64,000 nucleotides of DNA from Eumeta japonica (GCA_005406025.1 BGZK01001337.1:62001-126000), one strand, 5' to 3'. Positions 11,801 through 24,689 are shown, counted from the first letter of the stretch. Numbers and translations are program-made. The notes: a model not told the origin generated them from the letters alone.

Positions 11801-13960
11801 AGAAAATATTAAATGACATAGCGTCACCATAAAACAACGAAAGATTTTTAAGAAATCTAAAAATGTATAATCCACTTTTTCTAAGGAATGTTTATTATTA
11901 CCTCAGTCAAACTCAAGTTCATCACTTCACAAAAGTAATACTCAACTGAAGGAACAAAAATTAACTAGAAAAGACCCAAATTTCTGAGAACTTTACGGTC
12001 TAACAATGTCGCTCTTAATTACGATCTTACTAATAAAGGAGGTGAAAACAACTAATCATGTTCAGAACTCTTAATAAAAAAAGGTTTATAAAAAAAAGGA
12101 TAAAACGGAAAGTAGAGCAGCGACTAATAATGAATTTAATATTTTCAATGAATTATTGGGGTGCAAACTTAAATAATTGTTTCATTCAGCTATATTCGGC
12201 AGACGAAGAGACAGATGTACCAATATTGAGACGGCCTGATTAGTACCGAACACTGGAAAACGTATGATTTATTTTAAGTAGTATAAAAATATTCTGTATT
12301 CTACTAGAACATAGAAAATATATACTATACCGTGGAACAATTGAGTAATCGAATGAAAGTTCTAAGTGAGCAAAAACAGATGGCACGGAAATCGCGCAGT
12401 GGGCGTGTTGACGCTAAAGCAGGCGGCACGACCGGCGTTTCCAAGTAATATGATGGACTTGTGACGTCCGATGCTGGGAGTCGGTCGAGTGTTTATTTTA
12501 TAACGTCCTACGCTTAAGTTTTAAGCACGCATCCTATGTTCTGATTAATAGCCTAAATACATTTCTGATATCGTTTCTTGTTCCGTTCTTGCCCCCTTTC
12601 CGAACGCATTTTACCGCTGATTTACCAACAACGTGCATTTGCATAATGCCTTTCATAGAAGCGTTTTCCTCGCGACAAAATTTATAGAGATCCGATGGAG
12701 AAGAAATATCGATGTGTAGCCTCATTCATAAGGAAATTTGAGAATGATGTTAAACAAATGGAGTACATGTATATCGAGTTGAATGTAAGTACGTTTAATT
12801 TGTTGTTCATAAAATCATAAAAAAAATATTGCATGCAATATGTGGTACGTTCATAATTTATAAACGGAACCAGACATGAGGGAAAAAAAAGTAAATGTGC
12901 TGTCGGGGGACACCCATTAGAAACATAAGTTATTTTTCAAAACAAATAATGCAAAATAAAGAATAAAAATAAAGTTTCATTTAATATTTTAGGAAAATAT
13001 TCACTTACGGAAAGGTAATTTATTAAAATAGATAATTATAATTCATATGAAAATTTCTAAAGAATAAATTATTTTCAAGAGAGAGAGAGACAGAGAATGA
13101 ATCGCATGGAAGGTGCGTTACTATTTTTCGTTATGTTACGATTTTTACCAATCACTTAATACCACAAGCCGCGTGAAGGAATTTCGCTACAAAAATTATA
13201 AAAGAAGAGTAAAGAATTAAGTAAAAGACAAAATGAAAAAGAATATCAATGATCAGAGTACTACATATATGTAATATTCACCGGTAGTTTTGTTTTTGTT
13301 CTTTTATTATCTATGTTTTTGGCCCACTACCACCCCCCAGCTCCTCGTGTAGGTCTCGATCTTGTGCCCAGTTCCTGTTGCCGATATCGGTTTCTATTAT
13401 GCGCTCAAGGAGATTTCGCATAATAAAAGCGGTAATAACCGACTGACGCTAAAATCGATTGAGGGCATTTTGTCAGTCGCGATGTTTTGGAACGTTTCGA
13501 GATTATTAAGTTTGATTAATTGCCAATTTATTTTGTATCGAGCGATATTTCGGTTCATTTACATTATGATATCATAGCCTTCGTAAAACCGCTATAAATT
13601 TGACTTTTGGAGATTGAAAGAAGGATCGCATAAAAATCCATTCCACTCGATGAATATTTTTAAATTAACGTTTTAATAAGATTTTTTATTGATTCTCCAA
13701 ATGACGTATAATTTTCTAATTGGAAACTATGAAAATTAAATAGTTGTTTTTCAAATAGTATGTATTTATGATTTCATGATATAATTGGGCGTTCTCCCTT
13801 GCGTTTTGTAGGCATTAAAATCAAGAGAGAGGTCGTCTTCAACGTACATATTTGTGTACATCTTTACATTACTGAAGACTGAACTGAGTGGTTTTTAGAA
13901 ACCTTACATGTGTATAATCCGTCATATATGTACATCCTACGTTATAGTTGTCATCATAAA
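11801..13960. other. Non-coding stretch
   Basis: No gene supported. A modestly GC-rich patch lies at 12380-12500. A short (GA)n run lies at 13077-13092. None of the 60-70 codon open frames has a recognisable motif. Confidence 0.55.
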
Positions 13961-13964
13961 AACT

Positions 13965-14345
13965 CCTACTTTAGATCGTGTGCGTGTGCAACAAAAACTA
14001 CAAATAGCCGTTTGCACAACATAGTAACGAAATCGATAGCGTTTAAATCGACGCGGGCGCCGGATTATCTGACGAAACTTTAAAAATCCGTCTGGCCGAG
14101 TGACGTCATCGAAGCAGCCCGTTTCCCATTTAATACGATTTATTTGCGTGCGCCGAGGACGAGACGAAAGGAGGGCGGGAGGGTGGTACATCTGCGGCGG
14201 AGGAAGATGTCAATATAGAGTTATGTCGTTTTAATAGTTTCCACGAATACATTTATTACGTCGTCGGCGAGAACTTTAAAATCGTTACTGCCCCGTCCGA
14301 CGGTCACAAACGTCATACGGTCGACGTACGCGTCGTTAATGATTT
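13965..14345. other. CpG/GC-rich patch, candidate regulatory region
   Basis: Base composition rises sharply against the background, with many CpG steps and a CRE-like TGACGTCATCG at about 14101-14111. The 84-codon minus-strand frame over it has no protein resemblance. Could be a conserved non-coding element or an untranslated exon; I cannot test conservation. Confidence 0.3.
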
Positions 14346-14407
14346 ACGATAATATTTTTTCTTAGATTATTAGGTCACTGTACTGCTATCACGCGCGGCT
14401 TTGTTAG

Positions 14408-14560
14408 CATGGACATAGAATGCATTTCTACATTTTTTTTATTTTATTGTACATGAGATGTTAACTCGATATAAAGGACATCTCCATCCCAAATATCAAA
14501 GAAACTGGACGGGTAGTTTTCGTATGATACGTGCACAAACACACAGACGAAAATTTAAAA
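14408..14560 (+). repeat. Interspersed repeat fragment (GGACATAGAATGC head, family P tail)
   Basis: Starts GGACATAGAATGCATTTC, as at 3743 and inverted at 24133. It continues with a 'CATCCCAAATATCAAAGAAA' block and ends ACACACAGACGAAAAT, the family P layout. Confidence 0.45.
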
Positions 14561-14982
14561 AACTGCTCATTTGTCATCTATGTCGATAGTAATGGTAATT
14601 ACATTAAGTATTTCCAAAAAATATGTAATGTACTTTTGTGCTAATACTATTTTTTTTATCTCATTCTCTCGCAGGTTAAATTCTATAATTGTATATGTTT
14701 GTCTTTTTTTACTGTCGCTTTTTCATTACATCAAATTTCAAATTACAACGGTGTAAAGAGGGTTTTATTTCAAATACTTAATATTTTAAAACGTAACAAA
14801 ATTAGTAGGACGTAATAACAGGCGCTTTTTACAAGCTTATATTTAGAGAAGTTCACCTATCCTGGTGTCTTTTGTCAAACCTTGGAAGTTAAATTTGAAT
14901 CCCTTCCCGGTGTTTAATTAAGCTTAAATTCTGCAAACATGTAAAAAATCAAATGAGAGAGCAATATAATTATATCATATAG

Positions 14983-15400
14983 CTGGTCTGATGATGGAGT
15001 CTGAAGGAGGCCGTTGGAACTTTGTAACGAACCGTCGCAAAACCATCGAGTTTTGGGTCGTTTGATCTATCGTGATAAGTGTACTGGTTTTTGATGATAT
15101 CCAAGATCTCATGGTAAAGCCAGAAGGTGGCTACAGGAATACTGTAACGAAACATGGCAACCCTAATGAATTTGAACTCGTTTGATTTGTCATAAGATAT
15201 ACTCTGGTCTTAGATGATGTTGAAGATAAAAGGTGGACACAGGAATTCTGTACTGAAACAAAGCAACACAATCGCGTTTGATTTCGTTTGCCTTGACAAG
15301 TACTGTGGTGCTAAATGGTATCGAGAACATGGCCATGGCTACAGGTACTGCGTAATGATGTAAAACATGCCTATCTAGTTTCAGCCCGTTCGTTTTGCGA
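14983..15400 (+). repeat. Diverged tandem array, about four units of 100-120 bp
   Basis: Units begin near 14983, 15084, 15204 and 15305, each with CTGGT/GTGGT...GATG. Each contains a block like AGAAGGTGGCTACAGGAATA followed by CTGTAACGAAAC(A)..GGCAAC, and units 1-3 end near TCGTTTGATTTGT. Spacings are about 101, 120 and 101 bases. I recall similar arrays in lepidopteran genomes. Minus-strand open frames here are by-products of the repeat. Confidence 0.7.
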
Positions 15401-15409
15401 GCACCCCGC

Positions 15410-17400
15410 ATTTGTATATGTTAGTTTTCGATCAAATTGGATGATAGTATAGATAACAGAATAAAATTGTATTAGATTTGACAACAGAAGAGAAAAATAG
15501 AGAATTTTACACGCTTTTATTCTTGTAATATAACGAGTTTTACGAAAACGAAGAAACTTTAATTCTATCAAAAGAAATTTTAATCTTTATTAATATATTG
15601 GAAAGGTCTTGTTTCTAATCGATATATGTTTGTTTTTAAGATTTTAATTCTCTATTAATATGAAATCGCATTTTAATTTTTTTTACGTTTATTTTTTGTA
15701 ATAAAAACATCATTCAGACACTCCGTTAGTCATTAATAATCAGGGATCAAGGAGAAGAACTCCGAAGTGGCAAATGAAAATAGAAATTTGTTTACCTTTC
15801 TTGTTTGTATCAGGCCTACATGCTCTCCTTGTATATATATTGATCTCATTTGGCCGCGAACCAAATCACACAAACTTTGAGTACTTTCGAGGTAAGTTTT
15901 TATAGAATTTATTTCCTGAGTGATCAAATACATTCACAAGTAGTAGACAGTAATATCGAACTATTTTTCTCTAGATAATCTCTTGTAGTTTTTTTTATTC
16001 TTTTTGTTCCGTAACGATGTTGAAAAAAAACCGGACAGTTTTGGTAATAATCAAATAAATCTATTTCCAACTTTACACTTCGAACTCTGAAAAAAATGAT
16101 TATGAAAAATAGACAGACGCAAGACGGTTCTGTAATGGTTCTTTTTTTAAATATATTTAAGGAACACGAACAGCACAAAATCACAATACCTGATTATAGA
16201 CATAAATTAAATCGATATCGTTTTCTGTTATTTGTACATGGACTTTAACAGACAGAAAATGAATTAAAAAAAACTTTATTTTCAAACATTCGATTCGGTA
16301 CGGACTCAAAAACAAATCTGAAATATGCAATCTTAATCTCGAAATAATCAGTTGCGGTGGTCTAATGAGATCGTCCCTAAAAATATATATTTGAGACTGT
16401 TGATAGCGTCTTTGCGGGCGGCCTTTATTCGGGTTCAATAATAATCAAAAGAGTATAAAATGCAGGGCCTTATAGTTAGCAGGTAAACCTATACCTTCAA
16501 ATTCCCACAATAGTGGCACAACAGGCGTGAAGTGAAAATGTGTAGCTTAATTTCGTGAAGGACTAGTACGATGATTTATAAGTGCCTAAGGCTCTCTACG
16601 CGACTAGCAATTGGCCGGTTGTAAGTTGTCTATTCCCTGAAAATTATACAAATAGAAGATTCGTGCAGCGGAATAGGCATTTTTTATCAACTTTTACAAA
16701 TGATTTTCGGCTCCGTACAATCCTTGCCAATGTCTATAATTATTGGTCCCCATGTATTGCTGCGCGTAATCGTCTTCACTGTACGCGCTATCAATTTACA
16801 TAGGTTTTAAGAATTCACAAACCAAACTCGCTTATATGCCTTTTTTACTCTCTAAAATTATATTTTTTTAGCATTATATCAAGTTATATATATTGAACGT
16901 TTATAAAACATTTTTTGTACGTTTAATCGCATTTGTGCACAAATGTAACAAAGAGGTATTAAAACACTGCTATGTACCTACATAGGTAAAATTATTTTAA
17001 CAGCACCTGCTGTTCGCATAAATTCCATGTTAAACTAAACACGCGATAAATAAATATCAATGAAAACAGGTATATTTTTTAAACAATTAAAAATGTGTAT
17101 ACTATTAATTAATGATTTGTTATATAATTTATCGCTGAAAACAATTGTCTGTAGGTTCATAATTATATCTGCATTACTTGACTAGTTAAAGTATTTAAAT
17201 ATGGAATTTTTCGTTTCATTCTACGACATGTTTTGCAAATATTTTGCAATAATTTTACTTGTACATATTATCTAAGACTGCTTTTATTGTTCATATAAGA
17301 TGTTAATAGAGATACGAGTACATTGAAGCCACCACAACTTTGGTGACGTATAATATTAAAAAGTGTCATAATTTTTTTTTCAGTAAGTACTTTTTATATA
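15410..17400. other. A+T-rich non-coding stretch
   Basis: No supported feature. Open frames of 66-86 codons on the minus strand (15371-16438) and 73 codons on the plus strand (16582-16803) show no domain, splice context or family resemblance. Confidence 0.55.
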
Positions 17401-17419
17401 TGGCTGTTTTGGAATACGT

Positions 17420-18031
17420 ATAGGTCTTCTATAAGCCGCTACTTACTTTGATTGTTAAATAATAAAAGTAAATATTTCTAGAGGGAGCACACCAACATGA
17501 AAAAAATTTTTTTTAACAAAACCAACGTATGCCACATATTTTGGTAGTTCTTTTTTTAATTAAGGTTTCTAAGCTATTTTTTTAATTAACTGAATATTTT
17601 CGGAAGTAAACGCGTGAAAATGGCAGAAATTGTGTCCACCTCTTCTACATTTTTTAAACCATATGTCCAAAAATTATGAAAAAAAAAAATAAAAAGGTAA
17701 CACTTAATAAATAGATTTAACGGAAATTATTTTGAATGTGATCGAATACACTGTTTTTATTTATTGCCAAAAAACTGCGCTTTTCAACAAAAGACCGTAA
17801 GTGCCATGAAAATACGCTCTTTTGTTGGTGCACACCAGATTAATAGTAATAGTCGACACACCACTTGTTTCTCTATTTATAGACAATTAAAAGGTTTATA
17901 TATATTCTGTACGGGAAACATGGAAAAAAGAGCAATAATGTAGTTTTTTTCTCTGTAGTGCTTTTCTTTGTGGTAACAGCTACGGAACCCTACCCTGAGC
18001 ATGGTTCCACATGCTCTTGGCCGGTTTTTTT
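17420..18031 (+). repeat. Interspersed repeat family B, copy 1
   Basis: Aligns by eye, block by block, with 43829-44447: CCGCTACTT..TTGATTGTTAAATAA, AATATTTCTAGAGGG, GCAGAAATTGTGTCC, ATATGTCCAAAA, AAAGACCGTAAGTGCCATGA, GGGAAACATGGAAAAA and the terminal GAACCCTACCCTGAGCATGG...TGCTCTTGGCCGGTTTTTT. Third copy at 63177-63418. No coding capacity seen. Confidence 0.75.
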
Positions 18032-18039
18032 AAATTTAA

Positions 18040-18182
18040 ACCATTCTCGTTGTCAGTTCTGCTCCCGATCACAGTTCCTTTTTGGATGCCAATTACAGTT
18101 CCGTTGTCAGGTCCGATCGCGGTTTCGCTATTCCAATAGCGGTCTTGATGCCAATTTTGGTCATTTTTGGCCACGAATGTAA
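18040..18182 (+). repeat. Degenerate hexamer-phased repeat, directly after family B copy 1
   Basis: Repeated words TCAGTTC, GATCACAGTTCC, ATTACAGTTCCG, GGTCCGATCGC and ATTCCAATAGCGG at about 6-base phase. On the opposite strand this reads as a pseudo-protein rich in IG/NG steps (17980-18174), an artefact of the repeat. Confidence 0.55.
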
Positions 18183-18990
18183 GAAGTTATATTACCATTT
18201 ATACTAGTATTTATAGATTTTTTACATTGAAGACAATCTTGTTGTACAATATAATATAATTTTATTATATTAATGTTATATTATATTTGAGAACATAATC
18301 CAGCTTCATGCCAAATTTGATTACAATTAGCCCAGTCTACAATGTATGAGAACGTGAATTTTCACCATATTTATTTTTTCGTGAATTTTCTATATTTTAA
18401 ATTAGTTATTGTACTATTCGGGACGGTGACAAATCCAACAAATCAAAGATCATAAAAAACCTTTACGCCGCTATGGAGTTATAAATGGTGCAACTGCCAG
18501 ACTTTGTTTTATATATATCGAGATTTGAGGCAGATACGGTAAAGGTAAACGAATCGCCTCGTAAAAATAGGGCGTTTAAACAGCTAGCGAGATAGCAGTA
18601 AGAACCAGACAAAAATACGAATTGTAGGTGCGCGAGCAGTAGCTGCGATCAAGTGTGAGGATTCCTCGTGCTCAGTGCGCAATCGTGTAACATAACAGGC
18701 GTGTCTATCTCAAATATATCGACACCTTCGCATGATTTGTTTCGAGTTATTTTGCTTGTACGGTATATAAACACAACTTTACTATAGTAAGTTCAGTTTT
18801 GTTTTATTTATCTGTAGGATTTTCCATAGTGGGATAATTTACATTTTCACCAAAGACAAAAGTAGGTTTATTCTGGGTGGACGTTATCTCTATTATACCG
18901 TAATATTGTAAAAATGTAAACAAAACATATATCAAGAAACTCACTTTTTATAGTATTTTTAAGGGGTTAACGAGTATGCGAGCCATTAGA
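18183..18990. other. Non-coding stretch with a family P fragment
   Basis: A family P piece (CTTCATGCCAAATTTGATTA) lies at 18304-18323. Nothing else supported. Confidence 0.5.
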
Positions 18991-18994
18991 GAAT

Positions 18995-19110
18995 GGATAA
19001 CCATCGCCTCCCATGAACACACGCTACTCTAGGGAAGTCATTAATGCGTTGTCAGCTTTTTGGAAAGAAATGGGCTCTTTTCTTGAAGAGTCTCTTGTCG
19101 TAGTTGATTG
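18995..19110 (+). repeat. Fragment of a lepidopteran-type interspersed repeat
   Basis: Words such as CGCCTCCCATGAACAC, GCTACTCTAGGGAAGTCA and TTAATGCGTTGTCAGC with TTTTTGGAAAGAAATGGGCT match the layout of a repeat I know from lepidopteran genomes ('CTCTAGAGG..TGCGTTGCCGGCC'). Only one copy in this window, so the call rests on memory. Confidence 0.4.
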
Positions 19111-19309
19111 AGAACACCGATGATGGTAGATCACTTTAAAGCTTTGCCTACCGTGAGTGACAGAGAATCACGCATAACTTTGGTAAAACGTCAGCCAACA
19201 ATATGGTGATGATGGTGTTTCCAGCAAGCTGAATGAAGACGGAATTAAGCGGCAGGAATAAGGTCGGCTTGTTCGCAAACGATTCGAATGAGCATCCATG
19301 TCATCCTTG

Positions 19310-19560
19310 AACCGAGGACCTGTGGAATGAGTATTGCTAGTGACGTCATCATTTCTCACGTGACGTCACGGGTCACGCCGTGGCGGGCGGCCCTCGCGTC
19401 GCGGCCGCGCTGTATCTGGCACGTGAACATGTTAAAATCTCGGATGCGGTATTTTCGTCGGTGACTATAAATCTCATTGTGTGGGCCGTTTCGGACGTGG
19501 CGTTTATTTTTTTTTTATAAATTTCGCTCCAGTTCCCAGGAGTCGACTCGCCGTGTTTAC
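19310..19560. other. CpG-rich patch with CRE-like sites
   Basis: GC-rich core around 19376-19415 with dense CpG, preceded by two TGACGTCA-type motifs (about 19340-19347 and 19361-19368). Candidate regulatory sequence only; no open frame of note. Confidence 0.3.
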
Positions 19561-20148
19561 ACGACGGTGGAAAGCTAAAAACAATGGTTTTTCCTTTATA
19601 TAAGTTTTAAAACTGCAGCTTCGCGATAATATTTATTTTCGACTGCATTGAAATTTCCGTCTAGACTGGTTAAGTTTATGCGATCATGTTGCCCAATGTG
19701 ATGCCTATCGTTCGTTGGTTCATTTCATCGATGAGACTATCCATACCGTATGTATGACAGTCTCAAACTCCTGCACACTTAGTTAATTGTCGTTCAAATA
19801 CTTCATAAAATATCCAGACGCGCCGAAAATATTCCGCATATGTTTAAATTTGAGCTATGCCACAGATACCCGTAAAAGTTTTAGGCGTGAATATAAATCG
19901 TAAAAGTTAGTTACGGTATAACGTATTTTAACATGTACATTTATGTCGTTATATTATTTTAATGTTGACGAAAATATATTCACATATTTTTATATTTATT
20001 TAATCGAGAAGATAATAGGCAAGCTATGAATTATCTTCCGGTTAATGTTTTGAATTATGTAAGAAATGAAGTAACCATTTATTATGAAATTTTCTTTCCT
20101 AGACCTGTTTTTTCAACCATCGTCTTTTCCCTTGTTTCACATGTGTCA
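19561..20148. other. A+T-rich non-coding stretch
   Basis: Nothing supported. Confidence 0.55.
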
Positions 20149-20149
20149 T

Positions 20150-20345
20150 TAGGATTTCGTACCATAACAGGAACACTTATAGGATCCAAGTCGTTGCGTA
20201 TTCGCTTGTCCGTCTGTCTGTCAAGGCCCTATTTTTCAGGAACATGTGGACTTATCAAACTAATATTGTTATGGAATACAGGAGGTCTGCGATCTTTCGG
20301 AGCTGCAAAAAAAATCAAGCTTTTAAGTAAACTTACTAAATAATA
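20150..20345 (+). repeat. Interspersed repeat family C, copy 1
   Basis: AGGATTTCGTACCATAACAG, AACACTTATAG and CTTGTCCGTCTGTCTGTCAAG follow in the order of a common lepidopteran repeat. The 36455-36665 segment is a second copy (TTTGTAGTTTCGCCATGTCC, GTCTGTCCGTTTGTCTGTCC). The 105-codon open frame here (20026-20343) is repeat-derived at its 3' half. Confidence 0.5.
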
Positions 20346-22720
20346 TACAGTCCGATATACCTTATATTTTTACATTCACAAGTAAATCAAAATCTATAAG
20401 GTAACTACTCACATTGACTTAAAATCATGATATTTGGCAAGAAAAAGTCGTAGTATAAGAAGAAATACAATCTAAACTCATAAATTTTTAGTTGTATCAT
20501 ATAAAAAGTATATATTCTGATTACAAACTGACATTTGCAGTTGAGGAATAAATAGATTGTGATGTAAATTGGTGCATTTTAGATTATAAAAATTAATAAA
20601 AATAGTAACGTCATTATTTTATTCACAGTCATAATAATGTAATTATTTTTCTCAATATATCAATCTAAATATATAAAGTTGTTCAATCCCAAAGAGCTCG
20701 TCGCGATATCTGATTACATGCATACGGAGTCTGTAGGGTCATGATGACTGAGTGAATATGTATTATAGGTATATATTAAATCGTTCTAACTTCTTGCCAA
20801 TGTCGATTTCATCTTGCAATTTTTCCGACCATAGTTCTAATTTCCTCTTTATCATTTAAAATCGTGACGCGTGAAAATCGTCGAATATGGGATATACCTA
20901 TGGAAACACATTCGCTATTTCTTTCTTATATTTTTTGTTTTTCCCCGGCAGTTGAGATCATTTTTAATATTGGCCACTTTTTCATTATTACCTTAACTTG
21001 TATTTATAATGTTTTTAATTGCTTATGAGAGACGGACCTTCGAATCAGGAGTCGACTCAATCGATGCCCATTAGAATCGTTTCTGTAAATATACTTCACA
21101 GATTTTTCAGTTTTATAAGTGTCTATTAAACGATTTGAATTACAATAAATTGTGATTTATTTCAACATAGTAATATCCCGTTGCAGTGTTCATGATCTAC
21201 GTAACACACTGTTTAATTTCTGTTGAATTTAAGGAATAAATCATAGTGTGAATAAGTTTAAAGATATTTTGAAATTTAAAGTAGTTCTTATTTTTATCTT
21301 TTAGAGCTTTCAAGCTCTATAACTAGAGATTAAAATTCCAAATTTTATATAGATCGTAACAATATAAATTTAGACTAAGAATGTGTGGATTCAAGTAGAT
21401 ACTTACTTCGGTAGGCAGCGTAGGTTCTCGTTATATATATTTTTAGACATCGCAAAGAATTATCTTCCAAGATTTTAAAGTGTCCTTTGAGGTACTTAGC
21501 GCCGTCATTAAATTGGAATATTATCCATATTTATAACTCTCAAGCAAGGCACTCGATACTCCACATGCCAAATTAGGTTCATCCTTTTTTTGTTTTTGCG
21601 CTAAAAGCGATATCATTTCAACAGGAGATTCAAGTGTATAAGTTTCAATAATTTTACGCTTTTTTGAAAGTCACATCTTGGGAGCTTATGATTAAACGAT
21701 GTAATCTATATTGAAAGTCAAGACAATGAATATAAGAAAGGTAAAGTGAGATTAAAGGACATTGTTTCCCGTTCAAAATCACACGAAGTACTTCCAGTAT
21801 ACTTTTTTCTTTTAGTTTATATAACAAATGATTATAGAGTTACGCCCCATGAAATCTAACTAACGATTAAGAAAATGCGTATAATATCAATTAATATAAT
21901 CTAATAGATTGTATGATTTCTCAATAAAGTGATCTTTAATTGTTTACTTCATTGCATAAATTTTGAATTCAAAAAATATTTATAACAAATGTGCAGTCAT
22001 TTCAATGCCGGTATAAAACATTCACTAATAAGCCATGGGATTTAAAAACAATTGTTTTATCTGGAAACGTTTAAGAAAAACCAAATGATATTATGGGTGT
22101 ACATCAATAAAAATGTAATATACGAAAATCGTTAATCATTAAAGTTGTACTGCGCAGTCTAATCGTTATTACACGATGACAAACGTACTGTTTAGCTTAG
22201 CAAGTTTTTAGAGAGATAATTTGTGCGGATTCAAGTAAAACAGAGTCAAAAGCTTCTGGTGTTTTCCGAACTGTTTGACTTCTTTAGGGCTTAAATAAAA
22301 GCACCTCGTTAGCTTAAAGGACTTGAAAAGCGCGTCATCCTTAATCTAATGAATGATCTCAAAATTTAAAACAAATTCGCTATAATATTTGACAGAAGCT
22401 TTTCTAAACATTCTTGAAGCGAATAATGAAATCAGGCTTTTATATAAAAGGGGCACATACGAGCTTGTACAAAAAAAAATGCTAATGTCCTGAATGAAGG
22501 TTTTAAACAGCTCTTAAATATACAATATCATATTAGCAGTCATCCCGCCCGCGTCGCTGGACATGATGGGTTATGAAAACAAATATTAAAATAATTTTGA
22601 TTTTTACATGGAATTCGATAAATAAATAACCTAAAACTATTTTGAAGGAATACTCTGTACAAATGGTCAAAGTCCCGCAGCGATATATTCATTAGTTTTA
22701 TTTAATATTTGGACAAACAG
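20346..22720. other. A+T-rich non-coding stretch
   Basis: No gene, RNA or shared repeat supported in this 2.4 kb. CGCTGGACATGATGGGTTAT at 22555-22574 is similar to 28080-28098 and suggests one more interspersed family. Confidence 0.5.
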
Positions 22721-22722
22721 AA

Positions 22723-22770
22723 GACCGTTTTCATCATATATATATATATATATATATGATGAAAACGGTC
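22723..22770. repeat. Perfect 48-bp palindrome with a (TA)n centre
   Basis: GACCGTTTTCATCA at 22723 is followed by alternating TA to the exact complement TGATGAAAACGGTC ending at 22770. No spacer and no mismatch. Confidence 0.9.
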
Positions 22771-23300
22771 AATTTTGTATATATATATAAAATTCTATTT
22801 CAATATGACTGAAAAAAAATAAGGTGGGTAAATAATACTTTAAAAGAGATTCAATAGAAATTACAAAATATAGATTTTGAAATTATGACAGAAAGCTTTT
22901 TTTAAATTTACCACTTATTGAAATTATTTTGTAACATCACTCTGTAAAGTGTATTTGACATATCGAAATCTGCTATATTCAATAGTTTTATTCCTCAGAC
23001 ATTTTAAAATAACGATAAAAATCAGAGTAATCAATTAAGTTTTTCATAAGTTGTCATAGTTAAATACACACGTACATACAAGCACACCGATCGGACATAT
23101 GAGATATATATCTGTCATTCTGGTTTTTTTCTACAATCACCTTTTAAAGTTATTTCAAAACCAAATATTTTTTGTATCACATCAATAATGCCAATTTAAT
23201 ATAAGTTTATTTGTTTTGCGATAATAAAGAACTACAGGCCTTTGAAGCGCTTAATCAAAGTAATGACTTCAATTTTAATATCAGATTTTTGTCGATTCAT
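22771..23300. other. A+T-rich non-coding stretch
   Basis: Nothing supported. Confidence 0.55.
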
Positions 23301-23304
23301 ATTG

Positions 23305-23440
23305 GCGTATTTGAGAAATTAAGAAAATTAAATAGTGTGTCTCAATTAAAAGATTTTTTATCAATTTTCTAGCGTATTTAAAAAATAAAGAAAATTAAAT
23401 AGTGTGTCTCAATTAAAAAAAAATTTTTATCAATTTTCTT
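23305..23440 (+). repeat. 67-bp tandem duplication
   Basis: Two adjacent units, each GCGTATTT...GAAAATTAAATAGTGTGTC, TCAATTAAAA and TTTATCAATTTTCT, at 23305-23371 and 23372-23440. Differences are small (A-run length and a few substitutions), so the duplication is fairly recent. Confidence 0.85.
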
Positions 23441-23628
23441 GAAACCATGAATATTTTCATTAGTAAAAAGTAATCAACGCATATTTTGTATGCTACGAAG
23501 TATAAATATAATGTAATTATAAAAGCTATAAGAAAATTTCAAAACTATAGCACTTATATAAAAACAATTTAAAAAAATAATTTTTTTACCATAATAAAAC
23601 TTTGTGAATGCTATTTATAGGGTTTCGT

Positions 23629-23953
23629 ACCCAAAGGGTATAAACGAAATTCTATTACTAAGCTTCTGCTGTCCGTTTCTCTGTCCGTGTGTCTGTCAAA
23701 GGGCAGTATCTCGTGAACTGTAATAGGTACACAGTTGAAATTTTCAGAGTGCTGCTGTAACAAATAATAGAAATAAATTGTAGTTAAAAACTAAAAGCCG
23801 TCCCTATACAAGAAACGTGTATTATTCGGGGTTTTTTGTTCAATGTAAATTTTTTGTTTTTCATTAATTAGTTTAAAAAGTATGCAGTATTCAATATTAC
23901 GGTACGGTGGTCCGGGAACTGTTCGTATGCGAGTTCGACTCGCTTTTGTTTAT
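23629..23953 (+). repeat. Interspersed repeat family D, copy 1
   Basis: Starts AGGGTTTCGTACCCAAAGGG and has CTGTCCGTTTCTCTGTCCGT, CAGTATCTCGTGAAC, AGTTGAAATTTTCAGAG and ACAAGAAACGTGT. It ends GGTACGGTGG..., GCGAGTTCGACTCGC, TTTTGTTT. Same block order as 25487-25952 and 29537-29865. Non-coding. Confidence 0.8.
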
Positions 23954-24440
23954 CATTTTTTAATACAAAAAAATATGAAAAAAATACGGGCAAATATTAT
24001 TTGACGTTGGTCTATTAAAGAAAAATGTTGCTTTGCATCGTATCAGCTATTAAGATTAAATTGACAATCAATAAGTTACGTTATAACTTGACAGAAAGAG
24101 AGATTGCTTGATATAAAAAAAAGTAATAAAAGAACGCATTCTATGTCCACCCTAATGGAGTTGCGAATGAAAGAGAGATCGCTCAATGTAAAAAAATAAA
24201 GAGATTTGTATGTTTCTAGAAAAACAACGTTCATCGGGGCGGAGCTGCAGAGACAGCTAGTTACTAATAAAATAATTTTATAATAAATGCATATAGGACC
24301 TTGCATTTATAAAGTTGCTGTCTTTCATTCTACTAGCTACCTGGAATCTGAATACTTCAGGTTTGACGATAAAATGAAAATTAAAATCGCAAATGCGGAA
24401 ACCGCATAAACGGACCACAGACTTCAATTAATATCTATCT
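23954..24440. other. Non-coding stretch with an inverted GGACATAGAATGC word
   Basis: GCATTCTATGTCC at 24137-24149 is the reverse complement of the word heading repeats at 3743 and 14408. Nothing else supported. Confidence 0.45.
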
Positions 24441-24529
24441 CCGTATGAGAAATAAATTTAATTATTTTGAATCGTGCTTAAAGAAGTTCCACTCCAATGA
24501 CATAGATAACGTTGAGCCCAATAATAACG

Positions 24530-24678
24530 GAACTCGTAAGGGGTGCACACCCAGTCGTAAATCGTACGGCACACGGCGGTACGTGTTGCACACGCGGCTC
24601 GGGAGATTGCGAACGTGGACCGGGTGTCTAATCAAACAGGCCCGCGTGCCGCCCGCGCCGGCGCCGCGCGCGCCGGGT
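24530..24678 (+). other. GC-rich block ending in a consensus splice donor; possible exon
   Basis: GC content climbs steadily from about 24560 to a GCGCCGCGCGCGCC core that ends G|GTGAGT (GT at about 24679). The reading frame through it (from 24445) is open and continues upstream for some 78 codons to the donor, giving a basic, Pro/Ala-rich end with no known domain. This could be a 5' exon (coding or untranslated) of an unseen plus-strand gene, or a CpG-rich regulatory element with a chance donor. I do not recognise a protein here. Confidence 0.25.
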
Positions 24679-24689
24679 GAGTTACGCCT

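Noticed and set aside
17980..18174. Minus-strand frame resembling an IG/NG-repeat protein
   Set aside because: Low-complexity translation of the degenerate hexamer-phased repeat.
22723..22770. Possible rho-independent-style terminator or bacterial attachment site
   Set aside because: The setting is eukaryotic and the structure is a plain TA-centred palindrome.
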